From Phycicoccus sonneratiae (GTDB lineage Bacteria; Actinomycetota; Actinomycetes; Actinomycetales; Dermatophilaceae): DNA of 64,000 nt. The stretch spans positions 186,001 through 250,000 of the forward strand of contig NZ_JAFDVD010000003.1 of the NCBI RefSeq assembly GCF_016887965.1, in the 5' to 3' direction. The notes under the pieces were generated by a model. The model made no database searches. It had not been told where the DNA came from and worked only from the letters and a program-made list of their open reading frames with translations. The first letter of the stretch is position 1; each line of letters opens with the position of its first letter. The position numbers and the translations under genes are program-made. Positions 8,332 through 20,997 of this stretch are shown here, in pieces.

Positions 8332-11216
8332 GCCGTGTCTCCCGTGCGCAGGTGGTCGGCGAGCCGGCCGCGGCGGGCCGCCGCGGCGTCGAGGACGAGG
8401 GCCAGGGCCCCGAGGACGATGACGAGCGCGCCGGCGCCGACGGCGGCCGGCGGCACGACGGGCAGCGGCGGACGCGGCGCTCCGCCGGTGAACGGCGCGA
8501 GGTCGACGGCCGCGGCGACGAGCGACGGGGCGACGGCGCCGACCACGGCGCCCGCGAGTCCCGCGAGCGCGACGACCGGGAGCACCTCGGTCCAGGCGAG
8601 GGCGCGTTCGCCACCGTGGGGCAGACCCATCGTCCGCAGCCGGATGACCAGCGCCGCGCGCTCGGGTCGGGTCGCGACGAGGAGGAGGACGACGGCCAGC
8701 AGGGTCAGCACCCCGGCCAGCAGCGCCCCGGCGAGGTAGGTGCCGGCCACGAGGGACGGGAGGGCGCGCCCGGAGACCCGCCGCTCGGCGGCCGCGACCG
8801 TGTCGACGCCGGTCACCCGGCCGCTCGGGGTCGCCGCCGCGGGGTCGCGCAGGGTCCGCAGCGCCTCGGCCGCCGAGGTGTCGGCCGCGACGAGGGCGGT
8901 GTTCGGCTGCACCGAGGGGACGAGCTCGGTGAGCCGGTCGAGCGGGGCGAGCACCGCCGGGACCTCGCGGCCGGCCCCGAGCCGGACGAGCGCCGGGTCG
9001 ACGACGACACGGTCCACGGGCACGCGGGACCCGCGCAGTGCGAGCTCGAGGTCGTCCCCGGTCACCGTGCCCGGGCCGACGAGCAGGGTGAGCCCGTCGC
9101 CCGTCGACGCGGGCACGGCGGTGTCCATCCGCAGCGGTGTGCCACCCAGGAGCCGCGCATACTCCGCCGGGTCGGCCCCGACGACGACGACGGGGGTGGC
9201 CCGGCGCCCGCTGACGAGGGTGGCGCCCGGCGCGACGTACGCCCGGACCACCGACTCGACCCCCGGGCGGGAGGCGAGGGCCTCGGCGTCGTCGGCGTCG
9301 ACCCGGACGGCGTCGACCCGCACCTCGGCACCGACGGCGCGGAACGCGGAGACCTCACGCTGGTCGCCGATGGTCACGGTCAGGGCGGCGAACAGCGCGA
9401 GGACCGCCGCCCCGACGACGACGGCGAGCACGGGCAGGGCCGCGGTGGCCCCGGTGCGCGCCGCCCGGGCGAGCCCGAGGAAGGCGACGAGCCCGCGCCG
9501 CCGCGACGCCACGCGCGCCGCGGCCCGCACCGGCACGGGCAGCACCCGGAGCACGACGAGCGCGGCCGCGACCGCGACGAGCACCGGGGTCAGCGCGGCG
9601 TACCAGTCGGTGCGCCCCGCGGCGATCTCGCCGCCCCGGGCCCGCACGGTGCCGACGGCCGCGGCCGCGACGGCGAGCACGGCGAGCTCGGCGACGACCC
9701 GGCGCGCCGTGCGCACCAGCCGCGCTCGGCGGACCGCCTCCTTCCCGGAGTCGTCGTGCTCGAGCGAGCGCACGCGCACGAGGACGGCGACGGCCGCCGC
9801 GAGGGCGGGGACGACGGCGACGAGCGCGACCTGCACCCACGTCCCGCTGCCCTGCGACCCGCGCACGAGGAGGACCACGGGCACGACGGCGAGGAGGGCC
9901 AGCGGTAGCGCCGGGAGCGCGGTGCCGCCGACGACCTGGCCGAGCAGCTGCACCAGCGAGGCACCCCGGGCCCGCACGAGGCGCACCTCGGCGCGCCGTC
10001 GGGCCACGGCGACGACGGCGGTAAGCGCGAGGACGAGCGCCGCGAGCGCCGTGAGCCCGGCCGTCGCGAAGGAGGTCATGACCCGCACGCTGGCCACCGA
10101 CGCCTCGTAGCCGTCGAGGACGCTCGCCAGCCCGGTCGTCACGTCGAGCGGCGTGGAGGTGGCGGACGACAGGCGGGTGTCGGTGTCGAGCCGGACGAGG
10201 ACGCGGCGCAGGCGCGGCACGTCGGCGGCCACCAGGCGGCCGGCCTCGAGCGGGTAGCGCCAGGTGGAGGTGAGCACGGGCGACTCGCCGGCCTGCTGCC
10301 CGGTCGAGGGGTCGGGGCGCGAGAGTCCGTCCGAGACGGCGCCGTACGACGCGGCGTCGGCGACCACGGCCCCCTCCTTGATGACGCCGCCCTGGGAGGC
10401 CTCGATGGCGGCGAGGCCGGTCATCCGCGGCTCGGCCTTCCAGAACCCGTCGCTCGGGTCGGTGGCGACGAAGGTGCCGCTGACCACGAGGGCGAGCGGC
10501 GTCAGCCGGCCCTGCGGCACGAGGGTCAGCGCGTCGCCGACCTCGACGTGCCACGCCCGCGCGGTCGACTCCGCGAGCGCCACGGGGACGACGGCGGTGA
10601 CGTGCCCGCGGGCCACCGGCGCGAGGGATCGCGTCGTCGTCGGGGCGGTGGGCGCCCCGCCGGCCGCCCACCGCACGTGCGACGACAGGCCGCTCTGGAC
10701 GCGGACGACGGCCAGCGAGCCGTCCTGGTTGAGCGGCGTGCCGTCCGGGTGGGCGATCGTCGCCGAGTCGCTCTGGGCCGCCCAGCTCGGGGTCCCGAGC
10801 AGTCGCTGCACCTCCGGGCCGACGACGTCCCGGAAGGTCGCGTCGACCCGCTCGAACGGGGGCTGGGGCCCCGGCCCGGGGGTGGTCGAGGGGACGGGGA
10901 CGTCGAGGAGCGAGGCGGGCACCGCGCGCAGCCCGATCTCGCGGGCCTCGGCCGGGGCCGCGGCCACGGCGTCGCCCACGGCCTCGTCGACCGCGACGGA
11001 CTCGACCCGGGGCGTGACGACGAGGTAGGCGGCCGTCACCGCGGCGAGGACGGCGAGCACGACGGCCGGGGCCCGACCGGCGAGCAGCCCGCGCCAGGCG
11101 AGCGCCCGGGCCCCGAGCCCGGGGGACGCCCCGCCGGGGTCGTGCCGCGAGGCGACGTGGCGCCCGGGCTCGTGGCGCCCGGACTCGTGGCGACCGGGCT
11201 CGTGGCGCGTGGTCAT
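8328..11216 (-). CDS. FtsX-like ABC permease, large
   Basis: The 962-residue membrane protein has an N-terminal helix near residue 45, a long extracytoplasmic region, then several helix clusters and a second extracellular domain before the C-terminal helices. This is the duplicated FtsX/MacB permease layout seen in large actinobacterial transporters. The first 30 residues are a His/Arg/Gly repeat encoded by 15-bp DNA repeats. The ATG at 11216 overlaps the upstream stop (ATGA). The same frame stays open far upstream, but that part is antisense-like shadow of the next permease gene. Substrate unknown. Confidence 0.85.
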   Translation of the reverse strand: MTTRHEPGRHESGRHEPGRHVASRHDPGGASPGLGARALAWRGLLAGRAPAVVLAVLAAVTAAYLVVTPRVESVAVDEAVGDAVAAAPAEAREIGLRAVPASLLDVPVPSTTPGPGPQPPFERVDATFRDVVGPEVQRLLGTPSWAAQSDSATIAHPDGTPLNQDGSLAVVRVQSGLSSHVRWAAGGAPTAPTTTRSLAPVARGHVTAVVPVALAESTARAWHVEVGDALTLVPQGRLTPLALVVSGTFVATDPSDGFWKAEPRMTGLAAIEASQGGVIKEGAVVADAASYGAVSDGLSRPDPSTGQQAGESPVLTSTWRYPLEAGRLVAADVPRLRRVLVRLDTDTRLSSATSTPLDVTTGLASVLDGYEASVASVRVMTSFATAGLTALAALVLALTAVVAVARRRAEVRLVRARGASLVQLLGQVVGGTALPALPLALLAVVPVVLLVRGSQGSGTWVQVALVAVVPALAAAVAVLVRVRSLEHDDSGKEAVRRARLVRTARRVVAELAVLAVAAAAVGTVRARGGEIAAGRTDWYAALTPVLVAVAAALVVLRVLPVPVRAAARVASRRRGLVAFLGLARAARTGATAALPVLAVVVGAAVLALFAALTVTIGDQREVSAFRAVGAEVRVDAVRVDADDAEALASRPGVESVVRAYVAPGATLVSGRRATPVVVVGADPAEYARLLGGTPLRMDTAVPASTGDGLTLLVGPGTVTGDDLELALRGSRVPVDRVVVDPALVRLGAGREVPAVLAPLDRLTELVPSVQPNTALVAADTSAAEALRTLRDPAAATPSGRVTGVDTVAAAERRVSGRALPSLVAGTYLAGALLAGVLTLLAVVLLLVATRPERAALVIRLRTMGLPHGGERALAWTEVLPVVALAGLAGAVVGAVAPSLVAAAVDLAPFTGGAPRPPLPVVPPAAVGAGALVIVLGALALVLDAAAARRGRLADHLRTGDTA
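11144..11216 (-). repeat. 15-bp tandem repeats encoding a His/Arg-rich N-terminus
   Basis: On the plus strand the unit is roughly CGTGGCGCCCGGGCT, repeated about four times with small changes. It encodes GRHEP, GRHES, GRHEP and GRHVA-type pentapeptides at the start of the 962-residue permease. Copy number could vary between strains. Confidence 0.7.
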
Positions 11217-14200
11217 CCGCCCTCCCCCTCGCGCAGCTCGCCGGCGAGGTCGCGACTCGTGCGCCGCAGGACCACCGCCCCGACGAGCGAGAGGGCGAGC
11301 AGGAGCAGCGCCGCGTAGCCGGCGAGCTCGCCGACCGGCAGCCGCACGAGCACGCCCGGGACCTGGGGGTGCCCGTCCCCGCCGACGAGCAGCGGGACGA
11401 CCGTGACCGCCGCGACGACCCCGAGCACCACGCCGACGAGCACCGTGACGACGACGACGAGCACCCGCTCGAGGACGAGGACGGTGCGGATGCGGCCGGG
11501 CGGCATGCCGAGGGCGAGGAGTACGGCGTTCTCGTGCCGACGGGCCCGGCCCAGCGCCGCCGTGCTCGCGGCGAACCCGACGCCCGCGAGCAGCACCGAC
11601 GCCAGCGTGACGAGGAGCATCGCCGAGCGCATCCCCGCGTTGACGGGGTCGCCGCGGCGTTGGGCCGCCTCCTCGTCGGCGACGAGCACCGTCGTCCCGT
11701 AGGGCGCCTCGGCGCGGACCGCCCGCGCGGCGGCCTCGGGGTCGGCCGGCGCCGCCCACCACTCCTGCGGCTCGAAGACGCTGCGGCTGCGGACGTCGGA
11801 GCCCCCGCCCACCCGCTCGGGCGTGGCCTCGACGGTCGGGAGGTCGAGGAGGATGCCGCGGCCCGGCACCTGCGCGGTCGGCAGGGAGTCGACGACCGAC
11901 ACGACGGTGACCGGCAGGTCGCGCACGCCGAGGGGCAGCGTCACCTGCCGTCCGGCCCCGACCCGCAGCGCGTCGGCGACCTCGCGGGTGACGACGGCGG
12001 GGACCGGCCGGGAGGCTCCCGGCGCGGCGGCGAGCCACAGGCCCGAGCGGTCGGAGGAGGCCCGCAGCCCCCGACCGACCTCGACCGGGGTGCCGTCGGC
12101 GGCCAGCGCCCTGACGACGAGGTCGAACGACGGCTCGGGCAGGAAGTAGTAGGCGTAGTCGGGCAGCGGCACCGAGACCCCGACGACGGCCAGCGGCGGC
12201 ACGAGCCCGAGCCCGCGCAGGTCGGCGACGAGGGGGCGCGGCGTCGTCGAGACCGCCCCGAGGGGCACCGAGGAGACGAGCCCGCGGGCGTCGCGGACCC
12301 GCACCGAGGCGGCGAAGCCGTCCGGGCCCAACGGGGAGTCGGTGACGACCTCGGCGGTGACGGTCAGCCGCTCGGGCGCGCCGGGGAGGGCCACACCGCC
12401 CCCGAGGTCGCGTCCGGCCGCGAGCCGGCCGGCGACGTCGGTCCACGGGTCGTCGAGGGTGTCCGGGCGCGGCGAGAGGACCCGGCGGGCGGCCTCGGCG
12501 TCGACGCCGAGCACGGTGACCCCCGAGACGCCCCCGAGCTCGACCGCGCCCCGCCACACCGGCGTGACCCGGTCGGCGCCTCCCGCCGCACGGTCGACGA
12601 GGGTGCCGATGCCCGCGCTGCCGGGCCCGGCGACCTCGCGCACGACCCGCAGCGGCGCCCCGGTGTCGAACGCCGACTGGTCGGCGATCGCCCCCTCGAC
12701 CGTGGACCGGTGACCGAGCGCGATGGTGCCCATCCCCACCGAGAGCAGGACGAGGAGGAGGGTGCCGCCCTGACCGGCCGCACGCCGGGCGAACTGCCAC
12801 CCGCCCCAGGCCGCGTCGAGACCGGGGCCCCGGGCGCCCCAGGTGGCCGCCGCCCGGGCCAGCACGGGGAGCAGGCGCAGGCAGATCACGGAGAGGCCGG
12901 CGACGACGAGGGCGGGGGCCGCCGCCGTCAGCGGGTCGACCGTCGTCCCCGCGAGGGTGTCGTAGCGCCGCAGCTGGACGGCGGCGAGCGCCCCGAGCAC
13001 GACGAGCACGAGGTCGAGCCCGGAGCCGGCGGCCAGCCGCAGGCCGGCGCGGGTGCGGCCACCACCGCGCGTGCGCCCGACCCACAGGGTCGTCACCACG
13101 GTCACGGTCACCGCGAGGACGGCCAGCGGGAGCGCGCTGCGCCAGAGCACCGGGTCGCGCAGCGACGTCGTCGACCACAGGGGTCGCTCGCCCGAGACGA
13201 GCCGGACGACCACCGGGGCCGCCAGCACGGTGCCCGCGACGCCGAGCGCGGCGACGACCGCCGCGTCCCCGAGCGCGAAGGCGGCGAGCCGGGCGGTCGA
13301 GGCCCCCCGGGTCCGGAGCAGGCGGGTCTCGGTGTCCCGCACCGTGGCGAGCAGCGCAGCCGCCCCGACGAGGGCCACCGTCCCGAGCAGGACGAGGAGG
13401 ATCGTCGGGGTGAGCAGGGAGACCCGCACCCGTTCGGCGACCTGCCCTGCCCCCGCGTACAGCGGCGGCAGCGTCGTGAGCACGCGCGGGCTCGCGGCCG
13501 GCACCGACGGGGTGGGCGCACTCGCCGGGTCCCCCTCGACGAGCGGCAGGCCCACCGCGCGGCGCAGGCCCTCGACGAGGTCGTCGGTGCGCGTGGAGAG
13601 GGCCGGGAGGTCGGCGACGCGGACCCCGGCGAGGTCCGGGACCGCCCGCCAGGTGACCGTCGACGGACCGACGAGCGGCCCGTCGAAGGTGCCCGGGCCG
13701 ACGACGAACGGCCCGTAGGTGGTGAACTCGGACTCGGTGACGCCCTCGAGCCCGAGCGGCAGGTCCTCCCAGATGCCGTCCCGGGGCGAGCGCGGGAGGA
13801 AGGTCCCGACGACCTCGACGGTGACGACCGGCGCCTCGGCGTCCACGAGGTCGGCGAGCCGCAGCGTGTCGCCGACCCCGACGCCCAGGCCGGTGGCGGC
13901 CGCCTCGGGCAGGGCGACCTCGACCCGTCCGGTGCCGGTGGCCGCGGCGTCGGACGGGCGCTCGGGCCACCGTCCGGCGGTGAGCCGGGCGGCGGTGTCG
14001 ATGCCCTCGACGTCAGCGAGCAGGGCCCGGTCGGTGGCCGCGCGCCCCGGCAGCGAGCGGGTCGTCGCGGTGCCGACGCGCGTGACGGCCGCCCGGGGCA
14101 GCCCGGCCGCGGCCCGGGCGAACACGGCGTCGACGGCGTCGAGGTCGCCGGGCCGCACCGACGCGGAGAGGACGAGCGAGCGCTCGGTGGCGGGGACGTC

Positions 14201-14353
14201 GAGGGCCGAGCGGACCCCGGCCTCGGTGATGGCGGCGGACAGCAGCTGGAGCGCGGTGACGACGACGAGCGCGGCGAGCACCGACACGGCGATCGCGGCG
14301 ACGGCCACGGGGTGCGCCCCCAGCCGGCGGCGCAGCAGCCGCGCACCGCCCAC
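11213..14353 (-). CDS. FtsX-like ABC permease, first gene of operon
   Basis: The 1046-residue protein begins with a single hydrophobic segment (about residues 14-38), then a long extracytoplasmic domain of about 270 residues. Helix pairs, a second extracellular domain and a terminal helix cluster follow, matching a duplicated FtsX permease. GTG 14353 has a good Shine-Dalgarno (GAGGAG, about 10 nt upstream). It lies 56 bp downstream of treZ on the same strand, so read-through from the trehalose operon is possible. The order permease-permease-ATPase-ATPase, all joined by 4-bp overlaps, indicates one complex. Confidence 0.85.
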   Translation of the reverse strand: MGGARLLRRRLGAHPVAVAAIAVSVLAALVVVTALQLLSAAITEAGVRSALDVPATERSLVLSASVRPGDLDAVDAVFARAAAGLPRAAVTRVGTATTRSLPGRAATDRALLADVEGIDTAARLTAGRWPERPSDAAATGTGRVEVALPEAAATGLGVGVGDTLRLADLVDAEAPVVTVEVVGTFLPRSPRDGIWEDLPLGLEGVTESEFTTYGPFVVGPGTFDGPLVGPSTVTWRAVPDLAGVRVADLPALSTRTDDLVEGLRRAVGLPLVEGDPASAPTPSVPAASPRVLTTLPPLYAGAGQVAERVRVSLLTPTILLVLLGTVALVGAAALLATVRDTETRLLRTRGASTARLAAFALGDAAVVAALGVAGTVLAAPVVVRLVSGERPLWSTTSLRDPVLWRSALPLAVLAVTVTVVTTLWVGRTRGGGRTRAGLRLAAGSGLDLVLVVLGALAAVQLRRYDTLAGTTVDPLTAAAPALVVAGLSVICLRLLPVLARAAATWGARGPGLDAAWGGWQFARRAAGQGGTLLLVLLSVGMGTIALGHRSTVEGAIADQSAFDTGAPLRVVREVAGPGSAGIGTLVDRAAGGADRVTPVWRGAVELGGVSGVTVLGVDAEAARRVLSPRPDTLDDPWTDVAGRLAAGRDLGGGVALPGAPERLTVTAEVVTDSPLGPDGFAASVRVRDARGLVSSVPLGAVSTTPRPLVADLRGLGLVPPLAVVGVSVPLPDYAYYFLPEPSFDLVVRALAADGTPVEVGRGLRASSDRSGLWLAAAPGASRPVPAVVTREVADALRVGAGRQVTLPLGVRDLPVTVVSVVDSLPTAQVPGRGILLDLPTVEATPERVGGGSDVRSRSVFEPQEWWAAPADPEAAARAVRAEAPYGTTVLVADEEAAQRRGDPVNAGMRSAMLLVTLASVLLAGVGFAASTAALGRARRHENAVLLALGMPPGRIRTVLVLERVLVVVVTVLVGVVLGVVAAVTVVPLLVGGDGHPQVPGVLVRLPVGELAGYAALLLLALSLVGAVVLRRTSRDLAGELREGEGG

Positions 14354-14409
14354 GTCGCCCCGCTCCTCACCGGGCGGCCGCTCCGCCCCCCGGGCAGGCT
14401 AGCCGCCGG

Positions 14410-16304
<1,895 letters not shown>

Positions 16305-16308
<4 letters not shown>

Positions 16309-18761
16309 GAGGGGTCCTGCCGCACGAGGAGGGCGACCGGTCGGTCGGCGAGCAGCTCGGTGAGCGCCGCTGCGCCGGAACCGACCTCGCGCCCCGAGAG
16401 CACCTCGACCCACTCCCCCGGCGGGACCTCGACGGATGCCTCGCCGAACCCGCCGGCGTCCGCGAGCCGCCCGGCGGCCCGGGTGACGACGGTGACCGCG
16501 CGGGGTCCCTCGGCGTCGCCGCGCGCGAAGGCCAGTGCGTGCGCCGTCCCGGTGGCGACCGGCGCGTACGACGAGTCCGGCCCGACGAACGCCGCCGGGT
16601 GGTCGCGCCGCAGCCTCAGCGCGAGCGCGGTGAGCCGCATCTTGTCGTCGTCGAGGTCGAAGCACGGCTCGTCGTCGTCGACGCGGGCCAGCCGCTCGCG
16701 GCGGTCGGCCCAGTCGACGGGCCGGCGGTTGTCGGGGTCGACGAGCGAGAGCATCCCGATCTCGCAGCCCTGGTACACGTCGGGGACCCCGGGCATCGTC
16801 AGCTGGACGAGCTTCTGCCCGAGGATGTTCGCGCGCACGGCCGCGTCGTGCGGGCCGGTCCAGGCGTCGAGGTGCTCGTGCACGGCGAGGTCGCGGCCGA
16901 GCGCGCGGGCGTACGCGACGACCTCCGCCTCGTACGCGTCGTCGCCGTCGACCCAGGCGGTGTGCACCTTGGCCTCGCGGACCGCCTTGAGCAGGTACTC
17001 CTCGAGGCGGGCGCCGGAGATCGGCCACGTGCCGACGAGGGTCTGCCACACGAGGTACTCGGTCGGCGCGTCGACCCGCGGGGTGCGGTGCGGTGCCGCG
17101 ATCTCCCGGGCCGCCTCAAGCCAGCCCGCCCAGCCGGGGGCGTCCTCGGCGAGCACCATGAGCCGGGCCCGGGTGTCCTCCGAGCGCTTCGTGTCGTGCG
17201 TCGTCAGGGTCGTCATCGACGTCGGCCACTCGGCCTGCTGCCGGGCGCACCAGTCGTGGAAGGTCTCGACGTCGGAGGCGAGCACCTCCGGGTGGCCGCC
17301 GACCTCGTTGGCCCCGGCCAGCCGGAACCACCGGTAGAAGGCGGTGTCCTCGATGCCCTTGGCCATCACCGGGCCGCAGGTCTGCTGGAACCGGACCCGG
17401 AACTCGTCGGCGACCCGGCCGGTGTCGGACGCGGCCTCGGGCACCTCGCGGTCGAGGACGAGACGGACGACGAGGTCGAGCGCGTCCTCGTCGCTCGGGG
17501 CGAGCACCGCGCGTGCCCGCCCGGCGGCCCCGTCGACGACCGCGGCCTGCTCGGGGTCGACGCCCCGGCCGGGGACGAGGTAGGCGCGGTAGCGGTCCAT
17601 CGACACGAGGAGGGCCTCGAGCGCCCGGCGCACCGAGGCGGCGTCGGCGTCGGGCACGACTCGGCGCACGAGGCGCATCAGCCGGTCGACCTCGGCGGCC
17701 TGGACGTCGTCGACGACCAGCCGCTTGCTCTCGAGCACGACGTCGTCGAGGTCCGCCCGCTCCGGGGCGACCTCGGCCCAGAGCCGGTCGAGGGTGCCGG
17801 TGTCGTCGGCAGGGGTCAGCACCTGCTGGACGCGCAGCAGGGCGTCGTAGCCCGTGGTCCCGGAGCAGCGCCACGCCTCGGGCAGCCGCTCCTCCCCCTC
17901 GAGGATCTTCTCGACGACCACCCAGGCGTCGCCGGTGGCGGCCGCGAGCCGCTCGAGGTAGCCGCCGGGGTCGGCGAGGCCGTCCGGGTGGTCGATGCGG
18001 AAGCCGTCGACCTCGCCGTGCCCGTGCAGCGCGAGGAGCAGCGCGTGGGTGGCGGTGAACACGACGGGGTCCTCGACCCGCACCGCGACGAGCGAGGTGA
18101 CGTCGAAGAAGCGCCGGTAGTTGAGCGCGTCACCGGCCTCGCGCCAGCTGGAGAGCCGGTAGGCCTGGGCGTCGACCAGCGCGGCGAGCGGCAGGTCCTC
18201 GGTGCCCGGCGCGACGGGGAACTCGTGGTCGTAGTAGCGCAGGACGGCCTCGGCCCCGCTGGGCCCGCCGTCGGTCGCCAGCACCAGCTCTTCGCGCTCG
18301 AGCACCTGCGCCAGGGTGCCCCCGAGCACCGGCATGAGGAGGCGGTCGTCCTCGACGGCCCAGTCGACGTCGAACCAGCCGGCGTACGGCGAGCGCCGGC
18401 CCTCGCGCAGCAGCGACCAGAACGGCGCGTTGAGGTGCTCGGGCGACGGCACGGCCATGTGGTTCGGCACGACGTCGACGACGACCCCGAGCCCGTGCTC
18501 GCGGCACGCCGCGACGAGCCGGTCGAAGGCCTCCCGGCCCCCCGCCTCCTCGCTGACCCGGGTGTGGTCGAGGACGTCGTAGCCGTGCGCCGACCCCGGC
18601 GCCGCCTGGAGCACCGGCGAGAGGTAGACGTGCGACACCCCGAGCGAGGCGAGGTAGGGCACCTGCTCGGCGGCGGCGTCGAACCCGAAGCCGCCGTGCA
18701 CCTGGAGGCGGTAGGTGGCCGTCGGGACCACGCGGGCGGGGTCGGGTCGGTGGACCGCCAC
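16305..18761 (-). CDS. treY: Malto-oligosyltrehalose synthase
   Basis: The 818-residue GH13 enzyme converts the reducing-end alpha-1,4 bond of maltodextrins to alpha-1,1. It opens with TATYRLQVHGGFGFD, typical of TreY, and shows VVDVVPNHMA, GFRIDHPDGL, the acid VVVEKILEGEE, and the late VPDVYQGCE and PDNRRPVDW motifs. GTG 18761 lies 4 bp after the glgX stop, so it is probably co-transcribed and reinitiated. Together with GlgX and TreZ it forms the TreX-TreY-TreZ route to the compatible solute trehalose. Confidence 0.94.
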
Positions 18762-18765
18762 GGTG

Positions 18766-20916
18766 TCAGGCCCTCGTCGCGCCGGCCGCCCCGGCCGCCG
18801 GGGTCGGGGTCTCGCGGGGCGCGCGGAGCACGATGAGCGCGCGGCCCTCGACCGAGACCTTCGAGGCCGCGTCGTGCCACTCGGGCTCGACGACGGCAGC
18901 AGCGGTGTCGACCTCGGTGCACCAGCGCTCGCCGTACTCGCTGCCGGGGAGGACGAAGTCGCGCGCCTCGAGGTCGGCGTTGAAGAGGACGAGGAAGTCG
19001 TCGTCGACGACCGGGCGGCCGCGCAGGTCGGGGCTCGGGATGGCCCGGCCGTTGAGGAAGACCGTCATCGTGCGGGCCTGGCCGTCGGACCAGTCGCTCT
19101 CGCCCATCGGCTCGCCCTCGGGCTGGAACCAGGCGATGTCGCCCATCTCGGACTGCCCGCCGTGGTCGGCGCTGCCGGCGAAGAACCGGCGCCGGCGGAA
19201 CACCGGGTGCTCGCGGCGCAGCCGGGCGAGGGCGGCGGTGAAGGCGACGAGGTCGCGCTGGTCCTCCGACAGCTCCCAGTCCATCCACGACAGCTCGTTG
19301 TCCTGGCAGTAGACGTTGTTGTTGCCGTCCTGGCTGCGGCCGATCTCGTCGCCGTGGGCGACCATCGGCACCCCCTGGCTGAGCAGGAGGGTCGCGAGGA
19401 GGTTGCGCTGCTGGCGGGCGCGCAGCGTGTTGACCCCCTCGTCGTCGGTCGGGCCCTCGGCACCGCAGTTCCAGGAGCGGTTGTGGCTCTCGCCGTCGCG
19501 GCCGTCCTCGCCGTTGGCCTCGTTGTGCTTCTCGTTGTAGGACACCAGGTCCCGCAGCGTGAAGCCGTCGTGGGCGGTGACGAAGTTGATGCTCGCGATG
19601 GGCTTGCGGCCGCTGTGCTCGTAGAGGTCGGAGGAGCCGGTGATGCGGGACGCGAACTCGCCGAGCGAGCCGGGCTCGCCGCGCCAGAAGTCGCGGACGG
19701 TGTCGCGGTACTTGCCGTTCCACTCGGTCCACAGGGGCGGGAACCCGCCGACCTGGTAACCGCCCTCGCCGATGTCCCAGGGCTCGGCGATGAGCTTGAC
19801 CTGGCTGATGACCGGGTCCTGCTGGATGAGGTCGAAGAACGCCGAGAGCTTGTCGACCTCGTGGAACTGGCGGGCCAGGGTGGCCGCGAGGTCGAAGCGG
19901 AAGCCGTCGACGTGCATCTCGGTGACCCAGTAGCGCAGCGAGTCCATGATCAGCTGGAGCACGTGCGGGTTGCGCATGAGGAGGCTGTTGCCCGTGCCGG
20001 TCGTGTCGTAGTAGTGCTCCTTGGCGTCGTCGACGAGCCGGTAGTACGCGGCGTTGTCGATGCCCCGGAAGCAGATCGTCGGGCCCATCTCGTTGCCCTC
20101 GGCGGTGTGGTTGTAGACGACGTCGAGGATGACCTCGATGTCGGCCTCGTGCAGCGCCTTGACCATCGCCTTGAACTCGGTGACCTGCTCGCCGCGCTGG
20201 CCGCGGGCGTAGGCGTTGTGCGGCGCGAGGAACCCGATGGTGTTGTAGCCCCAGTAGTTCGACAGCCCCTTGGCCTGGAGCGAGGTGTCCTGGACGAACT
20301 GGTGCACGGGCATCAGCTCGATGGCCGTCACGCCGAGGTCGGTCAGGTGCTCGACGACCGCGGGGTGCCCGATGGCGGCGTAGGTGCCGCGGATCTCCTC
20401 GGGGATCTCGGGGTGGGTCATCGTCAGGCCGCGCACGTGCGCCTCGTAGATGACGGTGTCGTGGTACTCGTGGCGTGGCGGGCGGTCGTGACCCCAGTCG
20501 AAGTACGGGTTGGTGACGACGCCGAGCATCGTCTTGCCGAGGCTGTCCTCGGTGTTGCGGACGGTGGGGTCCTCGAAGTCGTACGAGAAGAGCGCCTGGT
20601 CGTTGGCGACCTGGCCCTCGACGGCCTTGGCATAGGGGTCGAGGAGCAGCTTGCTGGGGTCGCAGCGGTGCCCGTTCTCGGGGTCGTAGGGGCCGTGGAC
20701 GCGGTAGCCGTAGCGCTGCCCCGGCTGGACGGCCGGCAGGTAGCCGTGCCAGACGAAGCCGTCGACCTCGGGCAGGTCGAGGCGCGTCTCGGTGCCGTCG
20801 TCGTCGACGAGGCAGAGCTCGACGCGCTCGGCCACCTCGCTGAACAGGGCGAAGTTCACGCCGCTGCCGTCGTACGTGGCGCCGAGGGGGTACGCCGTGC
20901 CGGGCCAGATCTCCAC
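18766..20916 (-). CDS. glgX: Glycogen debranching enzyme GlgX/TreX
   Basis: The 716-residue GH13 isoamylase-type enzyme cleaves alpha-1,6 branches and supplies linear chains to TreY. It starts with a CBM48 domain (YPLGATYDGSGVNFALFS). Catalytic motifs follow: VILDVVYNHTAEGN, GFRFDLAATL (nucleophile D), LIAEPWDIGEGGYQVG (acid E) and FVTAHDGFTL. The start is GTG 20916 with an AAAGG Shine-Dalgarno 8 nt upstream, unlike the leaderless genes nearby. It is the first gene of the glgX-treY-treZ operon. Confidence 0.95.
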   Translation of the reverse strand: MEIWPGTAYPLGATYDGSGVNFALFSEVAERVELCLVDDDGTETRLDLPEVDGFVWHGYLPAVQPGQRYGYRVHGPYDPENGHRCDPSKLLLDPYAKAVEGQVANDQALFSYDFEDPTVRNTEDSLGKTMLGVVTNPYFDWGHDRPPRHEYHDTVIYEAHVRGLTMTHPEIPEEIRGTYAAIGHPAVVEHLTDLGVTAIELMPVHQFVQDTSLQAKGLSNYWGYNTIGFLAPHNAYARGQRGEQVTEFKAMVKALHEADIEVILDVVYNHTAEGNEMGPTICFRGIDNAAYYRLVDDAKEHYYDTTGTGNSLLMRNPHVLQLIMDSLRYWVTEMHVDGFRFDLAATLARQFHEVDKLSAFFDLIQQDPVISQVKLIAEPWDIGEGGYQVGGFPPLWTEWNGKYRDTVRDFWRGEPGSLGEFASRITGSSDLYEHSGRKPIASINFVTAHDGFTLRDLVSYNEKHNEANGEDGRDGESHNRSWNCGAEGPTDDEGVNTLRARQQRNLLATLLLSQGVPMVAHGDEIGRSQDGNNNVYCQDNELSWMDWELSEDQRDLVAFTAALARLRREHPVFRRRRFFAGSADHGGQSEMGDIAWFQPEGEPMGESDWSDGQARTMTVFLNGRAIPSPDLRGRPVVDDDFLVLFNADLEARDFVLPGSEYGERWCTEVDTAAAVVEPEWHDAASKVSVEGRALIVLRAPRETPTPAAGAAGATRA

Positions 20917-20997
20917 AGGTGGTGCCTTTCGTGGGGTGTCGCTGCAGGCCAGCGACGCTGCCGGCGGCGCGCGGCCGTCCGGCGGCGCGAGGGTCCC

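Noticed and set aside
8328-13970. Single 1880-residue minus-strand protein
   Set aside because: The part upstream of 11216 is a low-complexity Arg/Gly/Ala reading of the next permease gene, and ATGA coupling at 11213-11216 marks the real start.
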